Assembly: GCF_030315685.1 (NCBI RefSeq)
Contig: NZ_JASXSI010000006.1
Coordinates: forward strand, 124,001 to 188,000
Source: Gordonia sp. ABSL11-1
GTDB lineage: Bacteria; Actinomycetota; Actinomycetes; Mycobacteriales; Mycobacteriaceae
DNA length: 64,000 nt
Direction: 5' to 3'
The notes under the pieces are model-generated. The model had not been told where the DNA came from and made no database searches. It saw only the letters and a program-made list of their open reading frames with translations. Shown here piece after piece: positions 8,352 to 17,132 of the stretch. Both the position numbers and the translations under genes were made by a program. Position 1 is the stretch's first letter; the number at the start of each line of letters is the position of its first letter.

Positions 8352-9745
8352 GCTCGTCCCTCTCGATTGTCGGCCCGATCCTCGGACCGGTGGTCGGTGA
8401 TGCCGCCACTGATCTCCGCGATCGGCAGTGCGTCGACACCCACTCCGGTCTCGAGGTCCTTGCAGGGATCGCTGTGGAACTGTCCGAACGGATCCTCGAA
8501 GGTGGACCAGAACTCCTGACCGGCAGCGACTTCGACGTCGTTGAGGCATGCTGCACGCAACGCGTCCCGGATGTCGTCGGCGTCGGCCCGATGTGTGAGG
8601 ACCACCAGCGAGGTGTGACGATCGCCTGCGCTCTCGTCCCACCGCAGCGCGCCCATCGCGCGCCGTTCGGGGTCGGTCCGCGTCAGCTCGGCCTCGTTCA
8701 TCGCAGCGAGCCATCGGCCACCGGGCGCGACACGTAGCCCGCCCCCGGCTGATTCCAGCCAGAGCGCCTCGTCGGGCTGGGTCGCCAGCCACAGTCGACC
8801 CCGCGAACACACCACTCCGTCGAGCAGCACGTCGATCGCGTCGTGCAGCCGCGTGGGATGCAATGGAATGTCGGAGTGGAACTCCACCCAGCTCACACCG
8901 CAATCCGGCTGCAGCGGGGGCTGGTCGGAGAGCAGTGGGTCGTGGGGGCCGTCGACACGTCCACGGCGCGCGGTCGGCCCGACCGCGGCGAGCAGGCGTT
9001 CGAGCAGCGCCGGCCCGACCTGCCGTTGCGGGAGTTCCATCATGATCGGAGCCTGGGGCGCAAGCCGTTTCAGGACGGCGGCCAGGCGTGCGGACTCCCA
9101 CGCGTCGCGCGTCGCCGGGTCACAGCCGGCGACGACGAGCGCATCCGCGAAAGACACCTGCGCGACGGCCACCTGAGCCAGCGTGCGGTCGTCGTCGACC
9201 TGCTCGAAACCCGCCTCGGCGAGCGTGAGGTCCCCGGTGGCCGCATCGAGCCACTCGTGTTCTGTCACGCAAGAGATGGTCGCCTCGATGCGGACGTCGC
9301 GCGATGCCGGACCATCGACGAATCCGGGCATGTCGGCCACCAGCACCTGCTCGATCGCCCAGCTGATGCGTTCCGGTTCGAGGATGGGGTCGAGCGTCAG
9401 CACGATCCGGCGTACTGCCGACTGCCGATGCAGTCGACGCAGCAGTGGCAGCAGATCCTCGCGCAGTGTGCACGAGACACATCCGTGCGCGAGCTCGACG
9501 CCGACGCGCCGCTCCCGACGACTCCCGTCCGGATCGAGCCAGCTCATGCGGCGCGTGACGCGGCCATCGGCGACATGCGTCAGATCGTGGTGGATCTGCA
9601 TCGTGCCCGAGCCCTCGCCGGCCTCGAGTGCGTCCGCGGTGCGGGTCACCGCCGCCGGGTCGAGACCCGTCACCAGGATGATCGGCGTCCGATCGTCCTG
9701 CCCCGCAGCGCCGGTCGATGGATTCGCCGCTCGTTGGTCCGTCAC
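8348..9745 (-). CDS. mrf: CobW/COG0523-like protein, ribosome remodelling factor Mrf type
   Basis: About 465 residues, homologous to the COG0523 metallochaperone-like family. The family's CxCC-type region is present as [12 protein letters not shown] near residue 90, but the Walker A site where TGFLGAGKT is expected reads [15 protein letters not shown], so the P-loop GK(S/T) is absent. In mycobacteria the equivalent gene (Rv0106 type) sits with cysteine-free ribosomal proteins under Zur and promotes ribosome hibernation in zinc starvation; that role is inferred here from context. Start GTG 9745 follows AGGCGGACC; an upstream ATG at 9781 would begin inside the Zur-like box. Confidence 0.85.
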   Translation of the reverse strand: MTDQRAANPSTGAAGQDDRTPIILVTGLDPAAVTRTADALEAGEGSGTMQIHHDLTHVADGRVTRRMSWLDPDGSRRERRVGVELAHGCVSCTLREDLLPLLRRLHRQSAVRRIVLTLDPILEPERISWAIEQVLVADMPGFVDGPASRDVRIEATISCVTEHEWLDAATGDLTLAEAGFEQVDDDRTLAQVAVAQVSFADALVVAGCDPATRDAWESARLAAVLKRLAPQAPIMMELPQRQVGPALLERLLAAVGPTARRGRVDGPHDPLLSDQPPLQPDCGVSWVEFHSDIPLHPTRLHDAIDVLLDGVVCSRGRLWLATQPDEALWLESAGGGLRVAPGGRWLAAMNEAELTRTDPERRAMGALRWDESAGDRHTSLVVLTHRADADDIRDALRAACLNDVEVAAGQEFWSTFEDPFGQFHSDPCKDLETGVGVDALPIAEISGGITDHRSEDRADNREGRA

Positions 9746-9765
9746 GGTCCGCCTTTCCCTGTTAT

Positions 9766-9780
9766 TGGCAACAATTTCCA
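9766..9780. promoter_or_regulatory. Zur-like operator in front of mrf-rpmE2
   Basis: TGGCAACAATTTCCA is semi-palindromic (TGG...CCA) and resembles the TGAAAA-N-TTTTCA core of actinobacterial Zur boxes. It lies just upstream of the preferred mrf start. A related sequence guards the opposite-strand ribosomal operon. Confidence 0.55.
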
Positions 9781-9819
9781 TTTACTGGCCTCTGACGGTA
9801 CCGTGACCGAGGCGTTAAC

Positions 9820-9834
9820 GCCAATCGTTTCCAA
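9820..9834. promoter_or_regulatory. Second Zur-like operator, in front of rpmB2
   Basis: GCCAATCGTTTCCAA, read on the minus strand as TGGAAACGATTGGC, shares TGGAAA and the following TTG-C pattern with the 9766-9780 box. It overlaps a perfect 12-bp palindrome GGCGTTAACGCC (9811-9822). It lies 30 bp before the rpmB2 ATG, suited to repressing that promoter. Confidence 0.5.
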
Positions 9835-9863
9835 TAAGCACGAGAGGTCGAGGAGGACCCACC

Positions 9864-10100
9864 ATGTCCCCACGGTGCCAGGTCACCGGACGCGAGCCCG
9901 GATTCGGCAAGCAGGTGTCGCACTCGCACCGGCGTACATCGCGTCGGTGGAATCCGAACATCCAGCGCCGTCGGTACTACGTGCCCGGGGAGGGTCGGTG
10001 CGTCACCCTGCGCGTGAGTGCCAAGGGCATCGCGACCATCGACAAGCACGGCATCGAATCGGTCCTCGCGACGATCCGAGCCCGCGGAGAGAGGATCTGA
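9864..10100 (+). CDS. rpmB2: 50S ribosomal protein L28, zinc-independent paralogue
   Basis: A 78-residue L28: [20 protein letters not shown], then [15 protein letters not shown] and [16 protein letters not shown]. Only one cysteine remains, so the zinc ribbon of the constitutive paralogue cannot form. A strong GAGGAGG ribosome-binding site precedes the ATG. First gene of a four-gene C- ribosomal operon with overlapping or abutting stops and starts. Confidence 0.95.
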   Translation: MSPRCQVTGREPGFGKQVSHSHRRTSRRWNPNIQRRRYYVPGEGRCVTLRVSAKGIATIDKHGIESVLATIRARGERI

Positions 10101-10264
10101 TGGCGCGCAACGAGATCCGGCCGATTGTCAAACTCCGGTCGACGGCCGGCACGGGCTACACCTACGTCACCCGCAAGAATCGGCGCAATGACCCCGACCG
10201 GATGGTCCTCCGCAAGTACGACCCGGTCGCACGCAAGCACGTCGATTTCCGAGAGGATCGCTGA
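10100..10264 (+). CDS. rpmG2: 50S ribosomal protein L33, cysteine-free
   Basis: A 54-residue L33: [20 protein letters not shown], ending [12 protein letters not shown]. Both CxxC pairs of zinc-binding L33 are missing. Its ATG shares one base with the rpmB2 stop (TGATG), and its own stop overlaps the rpsN2 start in the same way. Confidence 0.95.
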   Translation: MARNEIRPIVKLRSTAGTGYTYVTRKNRRNDPDRMVLRKYDPVARKHVDFREDR

Positions 10265-10569
10265 TGGCCAAGAAGTCCAAGATCGCCCGCAACGAGCAGC
10301 GCCGGGTGGTCGTCGCCCGGTACGCCGAGATCCGCGCTGAGCTCAAACGAATCATCGCCGCACCCGCGTCGACGCAGGAGCAACGGGCCACCGCGCAACG
10401 TCGATTGCAGCGGCTACCGCGCGATTCGAGTCCGACGCGCCTGCGCAACCGGGACGCCGTCGACGGACGTCCGCGCGGATACATCGGCAAAGCAGGGTTG
10501 TCGCGCGTGCGGTTCCGCGAACTCGCCCACCGCGGCGAGTTGCCCGGTATCCACAAGTCGAGTTGGTGA
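10264..10569 (+). CDS. rpsN2: 30S ribosomal protein S14, long cysteine-free form
   Basis: A 101-residue S14 of the longer type: [20 protein letters not shown], central [14 protein letters not shown], and the conserved [20 protein letters not shown] tail. The short zinc-binding S14 has a CxxC...CxxC ribbon; none is present here. It is translationally coupled to rpmG2. Confidence 0.95.
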   Translation: MAKKSKIARNEQRRVVVARYAEIRAELKRIIAAPASTQEQRATAQRRLQRLPRDSSPTRLRNRDAVDGRPRGYIGKAGLSRVRFRELAHRGELPGIHKSSW

Positions 10570-10578
10570 GGAGCCCCG

Positions 10579-10842
10579 ATGAACCGCAAATCCACCCGCC
10601 GCCGTTCACCTGAGCCGACCAAGAAGACTCGAAACCTGTTGTCGGCGTCCGGGGTCCGGGTGAGCGCCGCGAGCCCCGTCGACTACAAGGACGTGGCGCT
10701 GCTGCGTCAGTTCCTCTCGGACAAAGGCCGTATCCGCAGTCGGCGGGTCACCGGCCTGACGCCACAGCAGCAGCGGCAGGTCGCCACCGCGATCCGCAAC
10801 GCCCGCGAGATGGCGCTGCTGCCCTACGACTCACGCCGCTGA
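10579..10842 (+). CDS. rpsR2: 30S ribosomal protein S18, zinc-independent paralogue
   Basis: An 87-residue S18: [20 protein letters not shown] and [20 protein letters not shown] are diagnostic. No cysteines are present. It is the last gene of the C- ribosomal operon, preceded by GAGGAGCC. A convergent antiporter gene starts its 3' end 35 bp downstream. Confidence 0.95.
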   Translation: MNRKSTRRRSPEPTKKTRNLLSASGVRVSAASPVDYKDVALLRQFLSDKGRIRSRRVTGLTPQQQRQVATAIRNAREMALLPYDSRR

Positions 10843-10876
10843 GCGCAGGCCGCGATCGTGTCTGTGGCCCGGGGGG

Positions 10877-12682
10877 TCAGTCGTCGACCCGAAGATCGAG
10901 GCTGATCTCCTCGGCATCGAGCTGGGCGAGTTCCTGCGTGAGCAGGGCCGAGTGATATGTGCCGTTGTCACGCATCCTGAGCAGCGTCTCCCGCTGAGCC
11001 GTGATGGTCGCGCGACGCACCTCCTCGAACGCGGAACGATAGGCGAGGTTGATGCCGGTGGCGCTGCCGTCCTCCTCGGCCTGCTCCTCCATGCGTTCGA
11101 TCCGTTCGCGCACCCACGGATACCGGGCCGCGAGATCGGAGCCGGCGAGCACGTCCTGAGCGGTACGGCTCAGTTCGGCGCGCAGCCGATCGTGTTCGGC
11201 GGCACGGTCGTCGGTCACGTCGACCAGTCGCAGCGAGCGGATCAACCATCCGAGTGTCCCGCCCTGGACGATCAGTGATGCGGCCGCCACCACGAACGCG
11301 ATGAGCACCAGCAGTGCGCGCGACGGGGTGTCGTCGGGGAGGGTCTGGGCGGCGGCCAGCGTGACGACGCCGCGCATACCGGCCCAGACGATGATCGTCC
11401 CCTCCTTGGGCCCCATCGGCGCTGCGGTGTAGTAGTCGATGTCGGCGATGGCACGAGTGACCCGTCCCTGGATACGTTGCGCCGCTGCCGGGTTCGCGGC
11501 GAACGCCTCGGTGGAGATGTGCGGCTCGGCGTCCGGATCGCCACGCTTGCGACCCGGGCGCGGCCGCAACCGCAGTCGACGGGGCGGCCGATGGTCGGCG
11601 GTGCCCGACGGTGTGTCGGGCACCTTCTGCACCTTCTCGGCGATCTTCGCGTCCATGTTCTTCAGGTAAGGCCGCATCGCGGTGCCCCGCCGCGCGATCC
11701 GGTCGAGCCACCAGATCAGCGGCGTCACGTAGATCGCGCGCACGACAATGGTGATCGCCAGCGCTGCCAGGCCGATCCAGAGGGCGGTGGTCACGCCGCC
11801 GTGCTCGTTGCGCACCGCCTCGATGAGCCCCGAGAGTTCGAGCCCCATCAGCAGGAAGACGCCACCCTCGAGGAGGAACTCGACGGTCCGCCAGTTCTGT
11901 GTGTCGGACAGGCGATGCTGCGGCGAGAGGTGCTTCACCGCGCCGGCACCGGTGATCAGGCCGGCGGTCACCGCGGCCACCAGCCCCGACGCGCCCAGTT
12001 CCTCCGCCGGCAGGTAGGCGAGATACGGCACGGTGAACGAGATCGCAGTGTTGACCGTGGCGTCGGGTAGCCGCCGGCGCACCCACAGGTTGCACCAGCC
12101 GACCACCGCGCCGAGGAGAACCGCACCCACGACCGCCCACACGAAGCTCAGGGCGACCACTCCGAACGAGATGCCCGCGGCGGTCGCGGCGACGGCGGCG
12201 CGGAGCAACACCAGTGCGGTCGCATCGTTCAGCAGACTCTCGCCCTCGAGGACGGCGATGACCCGGCCCGGCACCCCGAGCCGCTTGGCAATCGACGTCG
12301 CCACCGCATCCGTCGGCGACACGATCGCACCGAGCGCGATGCCAGTGGCCAGGCTGATGTCCGGCAGCACCCAGTGGAAGAACACCCCGAGGACGACCGC
12401 GCTGACCAGTACGAGCGCCACCGACAGCGCACTGATCGCTGTGAAGTCGCGCCGGAAGTCCATCGTCGGCATCGAGACCGCCGCCGAGTAGAGCAGCGGT
12501 GGCAGCACCCCGATCAGAATCCACTCGGGGTCGATGTCGATGTCCGGCACGAACGGCAGGATGCCGATCAGCGCACCGGCGACGACCAGCAACAACGGCG
12601 GTGCGATACGGATACGCGGACCCAGCACATGGGCCGCCGCGACACCGAGGACGGCGAGGATCACGAGGAGGATTTTCTCCAT
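10877..12682 (-). CDS. Na+/H+ antiporter, CPA1/NhaP family
   Basis: About 601 residues. The N-terminal half has some 12 membrane helices with CPA1 motifs: GVLPPLLYSAAV, GAIVSPTDAVAT carrying the ion-binding aspartate, and LEGESLLNDATALVL. A long hydrophilic insertion (about residues 335-425, rich in Arg/Pro) splits the membrane domain before VWAGMRGVVTLAAAQTL, and an approximately 130-residue cytoplasmic C-terminus follows. Role: Na+/pH homeostasis by proton exchange. The ATG at 12682 (MEKILLVILAVLG) puts the first helix directly at the N-terminus; a longer in-frame start at 12724 would add a non-hydrophobic leader. Confidence 0.9.
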   Translation of the reverse strand: MEKILLVILAVLGVAAAHVLGPRIRIAPPLLLVVAGALIGILPFVPDIDIDPEWILIGVLPPLLYSAAVSMPTMDFRRDFTAISALSVALVLVSAVVLGVFFHWVLPDISLATGIALGAIVSPTDAVATSIAKRLGVPGRVIAVLEGESLLNDATALVLLRAAVAATAAGISFGVVALSFVWAVVGAVLLGAVVGWCNLWVRRRLPDATVNTAISFTVPYLAYLPAEELGASGLVAAVTAGLITGAGAVKHLSPQHRLSDTQNWRTVEFLLEGGVFLLMGLELSGLIEAVRNEHGGVTTALWIGLAALAITIVVRAIYVTPLIWWLDRIARRGTAMRPYLKNMDAKIAEKVQKVPDTPSGTADHRPPRRLRLRPRPGRKRGDPDAEPHISTEAFAANPAAAQRIQGRVTRAIADIDYYTAAPMGPKEGTIIVWAGMRGVVTLAAAQTLPDDTPSRALLVLIAFVVAAASLIVQGGTLGWLIRSLRLVDVTDDRAAEHDRLRAELSRTAQDVLAGSDLAARYPWVRERIERMEEQAEEDGSATGINLAYRSAFEEVRRATITAQRETLLRMRDNGTYHSALLTQELAQLDAEEISLDLRVDD

Positions 12683-12755
12683 GCCGACCATCCTGACGCA
12701 CGCGTCGCCGTCGCGGCCCGGCACGCGGTGCCATCGTGGATTGTGACATTGAGTG

Positions 12756-12784
12756 TTGACAAATGATCGACCGCCGACTTACGT
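12756..12784 (+). promoter_or_regulatory. Promoter of the first AurF-like gene
   Basis: TTGACA (12756-12761) and TTACGT (12779-12784) are separated by 17 bp, a good match to a housekeeping sigma promoter. TGACA half-sites at 12744 and 12757 may be operator elements, because similar TGACAA/TTGTCA sequences lie upstream of the second AurF-like gene. Confidence 0.55.
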
Positions 12785-12897
12785 TCGTGACAACACCAGG
12801 GCGTCGTCGGAGCGTCGTCGGATCACCCCCCGCAGATCACCTCCGACAGACCGCCCGGTACCGCCCGCACCTCCGCCGACGAGAAGGTCAGCCGATC

Positions 12898-13914
12898 ATG
12901 ACGAACGCACTCGAACGCACCGGACACGCCTATGTCCCCGAGCACGCGAAGTCCACGACCGACGACGACTACACCCAGGTCCTCGACGACCTGTCCGCCG
13001 CGTCGGTGCACCGCAACTTCGATCCGTACGTCGACATCGACTGGGACGCGCCACACATGGCGATCACCGAGGACGATCCGCGGTGGATTCTGTCCTACGA
13101 GGTCGACCCCATCGGCCGTCACCCCTGGTATCAGCAGCTTCCCCAGGCCAAGCAGATCGAGATCGGGATGTGGCGACAGGCCAATGTGGCCAAGGTCGGA
13201 CTCCAGTTCGAGTCGATCCTCATCCGCGGGCTGATGCAATACAGCTTCAAGCTACCCAACGGCGCCAAGGAATTCCGGTACACGACGCACGAATCGAAAG
13301 AGGAGTGCAATCACACCCTGATGTTCCAGGAGTTCGTCAACCGAACCGGGATGGACGTTCCCGGCGCGAAGGTCGGCTATCGCCTGATCTCGCCGTTCGT
13401 CCCGCTCGCGTCGACCCTGTTCCCGACCATCTTCTTCTTCGGTGTCCTCGGCGGCGAGGAGCCCATCGACCACATCCAGAAGGACTTCCTCCGGACCCGC
13501 GCGAGCCTGCACCCGACGATGGCCGCGGTCATGCAGTTGCACGTGGCCGAGGAAGCCCGCCACATCTCGTTCGCGCATCACCTCCTGCGGGAGACCGTCC
13601 CGCGCAAGGGTCGCTTCCAGCGCTTCCTGCTCTCGCTCATGTTCCCTCTCACCATGCGCATCCTGTGTGGCGCGATCGTCGTGCCGCCGAAGAGCTTCCA
13701 GAAGCGTTTCGACGTCCCGGACGAGGTGATGCGCGACATCTTCTGGCGCTCGGACGAGTCGAAGAAGTTCTTGCGCAACGTGTTCGGTGACGTCCGCATG
13801 CTGGGTGACCAGTGCGGTCTGATGAACCCCCTCTCACGCGTGCTGTGGAAGATCCTCGGCATCGGCGGCCGCCCGTCGCGGTTCCGGAGCGAACCGACCT
13901 ACACCGCCGCCTGA
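12898..13914 (+). CDS. AurF-like diiron oxygenase, copy 1
   Basis: A 338-residue ferritin-like diiron protein. Candidate iron ligands are the glutamate in GLQFESILIRGL, the ExxH of KEECNHTLMF, the glutamate of GGEEPIDHI, and the ExxRH cluster AEEARHISFAHH, matching the AurF ligand pattern. AurF oxidises arylamines to nitro compounds, but this actinobacterial branch has no established substrate that I know. AAGG precedes the ATG. The next gene is a ferredoxin/ferredoxin-reductase fusion, an obvious electron donor. From memory, Rv0885-fprB is the mycobacterial equivalent. A paralogous pair lies at 55.2-57.8 kb. Confidence 0.85.
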   Translation: MTNALERTGHAYVPEHAKSTTDDDYTQVLDDLSAASVHRNFDPYVDIDWDAPHMAITEDDPRWILSYEVDPIGRHPWYQQLPQAKQIEIGMWRQANVAKVGLQFESILIRGLMQYSFKLPNGAKEFRYTTHESKEECNHTLMFQEFVNRTGMDVPGAKVGYRLISPFVPLASTLFPTIFFFGVLGGEEPIDHIQKDFLRTRASLHPTMAAVMQLHVAEEARHISFAHHLLRETVPRKGRFQRFLLSLMFPLTMRILCGAIVVPPKSFQKRFDVPDEVMRDIFWRSDESKKFLRNVFGDVRMLGDQCGLMNPLSRVLWKILGIGGRPSRFRSEPTYTAA

Positions 13915-13970
13915 TCGACCACCGTCCGCCCCGGTCGGTCGCTCCTCCTCGTCACATCGGATCGAAGAAC

Positions 13971-15509
13971 ATGCCCCACGTAGTCACGCAGGCGTGCTGC
14001 GGCGACGCCTCGTGCGTCTACGCGTGCCCGGTCAACTGCATCCATCCCACACCGGAAGAACCCGGCTTCGGCACCTCGGAGATGCTGTACATCGACCCGT
14101 CGACGTGCGTCGACTGTGGCGCGTGTGTCAGTGCGTGCCCCGTCGGCGCGATCGTGCCCGGCCACCGTCTCGACGAGCAGCAGGCGCGATTCGCCGACAT
14201 CAACGCCGCACACTTCGACGTCACCGCCACCGGTGCCGCCGCACGGTTCCCGGTCGACCCGGCACACCGACTCCCGTTGGCGCCCATCGACAATCCCCGC
14301 AGGCTCGCGGTGAACGAGACCCTCTCGGTCGGCATCATCGGCTCGGGGCCGTCGGCCATGTACGCCGCCGATGACCTGCTCCGCCACCCGCAGGTGACGG
14401 TCACGATCTATGAGCGTCTGCGGCGGCCGTTCGGACTCGCGCGCTACGGGGTCGCGCCCGATCACCTCGCCACCCGCTCGGTGATGCGACTCTTCGACGA
14501 CATCGCCGGCCACCCCCGATGCGACATCCGGCTGGGTGTCCGCATCGGCCGCGACGTGACACTCGACGAGGTGCGTGCTCGGCATCAGGCGGTGATCTGG
14601 GCGGGCGGCGCTCCGACGGATCGTCGGCTCGACGTCGACAATGCCACCGCACCAGGCGTTCTCAGCGCCACCGCGTTCGTCGGCTGGTACAACGATCATC
14701 CCGACCATGACCGCCTGTCCGTCGACCTCGGGACCGAACGCGCCGTCGTCATCGGCAACGGCAACGTCGCACTCGACGTCGCCCGGATCCTCACCACCGA
14801 TCCGGATGCGCTCGCCACCACCACGATCTCGCGGCACGCACTGGCCGAGCTACGACGCTCCCGCATCGGCGAGGTCGTCGTACTGGGTCGTCGTGGTCCC
14901 GTCCACGCGGCCTTCACGCTTCCCGAACTCGTCGGTCTGGTCGACCATGGCTCGAACGTCGTGGTCGATCCCGCCGATCTCGAATCCGCCGCCGAGATGG
15001 TCATCGACGACCCGACCACCCGGGCCAAGCTCGACCTCCTCGGCGAGGTCGCCGCGCGGACCCCGGCCGACGGACCGCGCATCCGACTGGCCTTCCACCG
15101 CTCCCCCGCGGCGATCCGCGTCGACGAGTCCGGCCGGGCCGACGGTGTCGTCGTCGACCGCACTCGTGTCGGGGAATCCGGGGCGATGGAGCCCACCGGC
15201 ATCACCGAGACCATCGACGCGTCGCTCGTACTCACCTCGATCGGGTACCGCGGCGTCGCCGTGCCCGGGCTGCCGTTCGACGACACACGCGGAGTCATCC
15301 CCCATGACGCCGGCCGCGTCCTCGACGACGAGACGGCGATCCCCGGCCTGTATGTGACCGGCTGGATCAAGCGCGGGCCGTCGGGCTTCATCGGCACCAA
15401 CAAGACCGACTCCGCCGAGACCGTCGCGTCGCTGCTGACCGATTTCGAGGGCGGCCTCCTCCCCGCCCAGCGCGCCCGGCGACGCCGCGTGCTCGACCGT
15501 CTCGGCTGA
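13971..15509 (+). CDS. fprB: 7Fe-ferredoxin/ferredoxin-NADP+ reductase fusion, FprB type, copy 1
   Basis: A 512-residue two-domain protein. Residues 1-60 are a ferredoxin with cysteines in CCGDASCVYACPVNCIHP and CVDCGACVSACPVGAI, enough for [3Fe-4S] plus [4Fe-4S] clusters. The remainder is an adrenodoxin-reductase-like flavoprotein: FAD-binding IGSGPSAMYAADDLL, the RPFGLARYGVAPDH loop, NADP-binding VVIGNGNVALDVARIL, and the C-terminal WIKRGPSGFIGTNK. It should pass electrons from NADPH to the fused ferredoxin and on to the adjacent AurF-like protein. ATG 13971 begins MPHVVTQACC, the standard FprB N-terminus. Confidence 0.92.
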   Translation: MPHVVTQACCGDASCVYACPVNCIHPTPEEPGFGTSEMLYIDPSTCVDCGACVSACPVGAIVPGHRLDEQQARFADINAAHFDVTATGAAARFPVDPAHRLPLAPIDNPRRLAVNETLSVGIIGSGPSAMYAADDLLRHPQVTVTIYERLRRPFGLARYGVAPDHLATRSVMRLFDDIAGHPRCDIRLGVRIGRDVTLDEVRARHQAVIWAGGAPTDRRLDVDNATAPGVLSATAFVGWYNDHPDHDRLSVDLGTERAVVIGNGNVALDVARILTTDPDALATTTISRHALAELRRSRIGEVVVLGRRGPVHAAFTLPELVGLVDHGSNVVVDPADLESAAEMVIDDPTTRAKLDLLGEVAARTPADGPRIRLAFHRSPAAIRVDESGRADGVVVDRTRVGESGAMEPTGITETIDASLVLTSIGYRGVAVPGLPFDDTRGVIPHDAGRVLDDETAIPGLYVTGWIKRGPSGFIGTNKTDSAETVASLLTDFEGGLLPAQRARRRRVLDRLG

Positions 15510-15530
15510 GCTGTTCCCACGCACCCCGAA

Positions 15531-15573
15531 TCTCGAACACCATTGTTGTTTCGAACCATGGTGGTGTTCGAGA
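15531..15573. terminator. Inverted repeat after fprB copy 1
   Basis: A 12-bp perfect inverted repeat, TCTCGAACACCA (15531-15542) and TGGTGTTCGAGA (15562-15573), separated by 19 nt. It follows the fprB stop by about 20 bp, so it may terminate transcription, though there is no T tract and the long loop would also suit a protein-binding operator. Confidence 0.5.
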
Positions 15574-15639
15574 GGAGGGGTGTGTGACCGCAGGGGCGCG
15601 GCGTCGTCGATCGACGTCACGGCACCGTAGATTGACGCC

Positions 15640-16137
15640 ATGGCACCCCACTACGAGCGCACGACCGTCGCAACCGATCTGGACGATCTGCCGACCGACA
15701 TGCGGGCGGCGCTCGGCGCCTACGGCCTCGCCCACCAGCTCTCGCTCGACGATGCGCTCCCGGCGTGGTCCACACGCAGTGTGAATCCGCCATCGACGAC
15801 CATGATGGGCAAGCTGTTTCGGCGTCGCGCCAATCCCACCGATCCGGATTCGGAGCATCAGACCGTCGTCATCGTGCACCCCTCGCATGTGATCGTGGTG
15901 ATCTCCGGCTCCGAACGCGGGGTGACCGTGTTGTCGACGCCGCTCGCGATCGCATCGATCACCGACGGTCCGACCATCGGTGGTGTCGGGTCCGGCGAGA
16001 CGGGTTTCACGATCACCGGACTACCCGGCGATGCGGGCTGGCCCGGCAGCTTCTACGTCGGCCTCGGCCCCGAACCGGCAGGACGGGACTGCGCCGAGGC
16101 GGTACGCGCTGCCGTGGTCGCAGCGAAGAATCGGTGA
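15640..16137 (+). CDS. Conserved hypothetical protein
   Basis: A 165-residue soluble protein, largely beta-strand in character (TVVIVHPSHVIVVISGSERGVTVLST), with a glycine-rich C-terminal half including GLPGDAGWPGSFYVGLGPEP. The pattern resembles a PH-like fold, but I do not recognise the family. No signal peptide or membrane segment. ATG 15640 fits a short N-terminus MAPHYERTTV. The gene stands alone between fprB and the MDMPI-like gene. Confidence 0.55.
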   Translation: MAPHYERTTVATDLDDLPTDMRAALGAYGLAHQLSLDDALPAWSTRSVNPPSTTMMGKLFRRRANPTDPDSEHQTVVIVHPSHVIVVISGSERGVTVLSTPLAIASITDGPTIGGVGSGETGFTITGLPGDAGWPGSFYVGLGPEPAGRDCAEAVRAAVVAAKNR

Positions 16138-16325
16138 CTACGGCCGTAGGCTGGCCCACCCTGGGACGACCGATCCGCTGTCGCGATTCCACTGACACGG
16201 GAAATGCCCCCGTTGACAATCGAATACAGCGAAGTGCATCAGGGAACAGTTCAGTCACGATCACCCCCACCGGCACCGTAAGCGGGGTTATCCTGAGGCC
16301 TCGCCATTCTGGGGGGTGACCACGG

Positions 16326-17132
16326 GTGAGGACCATGTTCTCTCGGTTCGACTACATCGATGCCGCACGAGCCACCGGCGGCGCGTTCGCCGACCTCGTG
16401 CGCAGTGTCGACGAGCCGGAGACCCGGCTACGACACACGCCGGGATGGACGGTCACCGACTGCCTGGGTCACGTCGCCTGCGCCCCGTCGCGCTATCTGG
16501 CGCTCGCCCGCGGGGAGGGTAGCTGGGCCCACCGCGCCACCGATGTTCCCGACCTCAACGCCAAGCAGATCGCCAATCTCACGACCCGCGACGTCTCGCT
16601 GCTCACCGACCGGCTCCTCGAGGACCTCGACACCCTGCTGGACACTGTGTTTCACTTCGGCGCCTGCGTCCCGATGATGGACTTCGACGGGGACACGCGC
16701 GTCCGTTCGGACGCCGCACTCGGCATCCTCATCGGCGAGTTCGTCGTCCACGGTCACGACATCGCCCACGTGATAGGCACTCCATGGGAGATCGACCCCG
16801 AGGTCGCTGCGCTCATCGCCCGTGGACGCCACCAGATCCTGCCGGCGTGGGTCGACGACGCCACATGCGGACATCACACGGCGACCTACGACATCCGGCT
16901 CAGGGGTTGCTCGGAGCGATTCGTCTACGAGTTCACCGACGGCCACCTGGAGATCGACCCCGACCGGCCGCGCCCCGCCGACGTCCACATCAGCGCCGAT
17001 CCTGTCGTCGCCCTGTTCGCCTCGTACGGCCGGATGTCACCGACGTGGGCGATGCTGACCGGCCGCGCGTTCGCCTGGGGTCCTCGCCCGTGGCTGGCCA
17101 CCTCGCTCAACCGTCGGTTTGTCCCGGCCTGA
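16326..17132 (+). CDS. Mycothiol-dependent maleylpyruvate-isomerase-like (MDMPI/DinB) protein
   Basis: About 268 residues. The N-terminal four-helix DinB-like domain includes GWTVTDCLGHVACAP, with the first metal-ligand histidine, and GEFVVHGHDIAHVIG with further histidines. The C-terminal part (about 190-268) resembles the SCP2-like MDMPI C domain, with LEIDPDRPRPADVHISADPV. Actinobacteria carry many paralogues, most of unknown substrate, that use or detoxify via mycothiol. GTG 16326 follows a GGGGGG tract by about 9 nt; an ATG at 16335 is an alternative. Confidence 0.75.
   Translation: MRTMFSRFDYIDAARATGGAFADLVRSVDEPETRLRHTPGWTVTDCLGHVACAPSRYLALARGEGSWAHRATDVPDLNAKQIANLTTRDVSLLTDRLLEDLDTLLDTVFHFGACVPMMDFDGDTRVRSDAALGILIGEFVVHGHDIAHVIGTPWEIDPEVAALIARGRHQILPAWVDDATCGHHTATYDIRLRGCSERFVYEFTDGHLEIDPDRPRPADVHISADPVVALFASYGRMSPTWAMLTGRAFAWGPRPWLATSLNRRFVPA

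Noticed and set aside
15535..15571. Possible LexA/SOS box (TCGAAC...GTTCGA)
   Set aside because: The spacing between the half-sites is far larger than the 4 bp of the actinobacterial SOS box, so it is better described as a hairpin.
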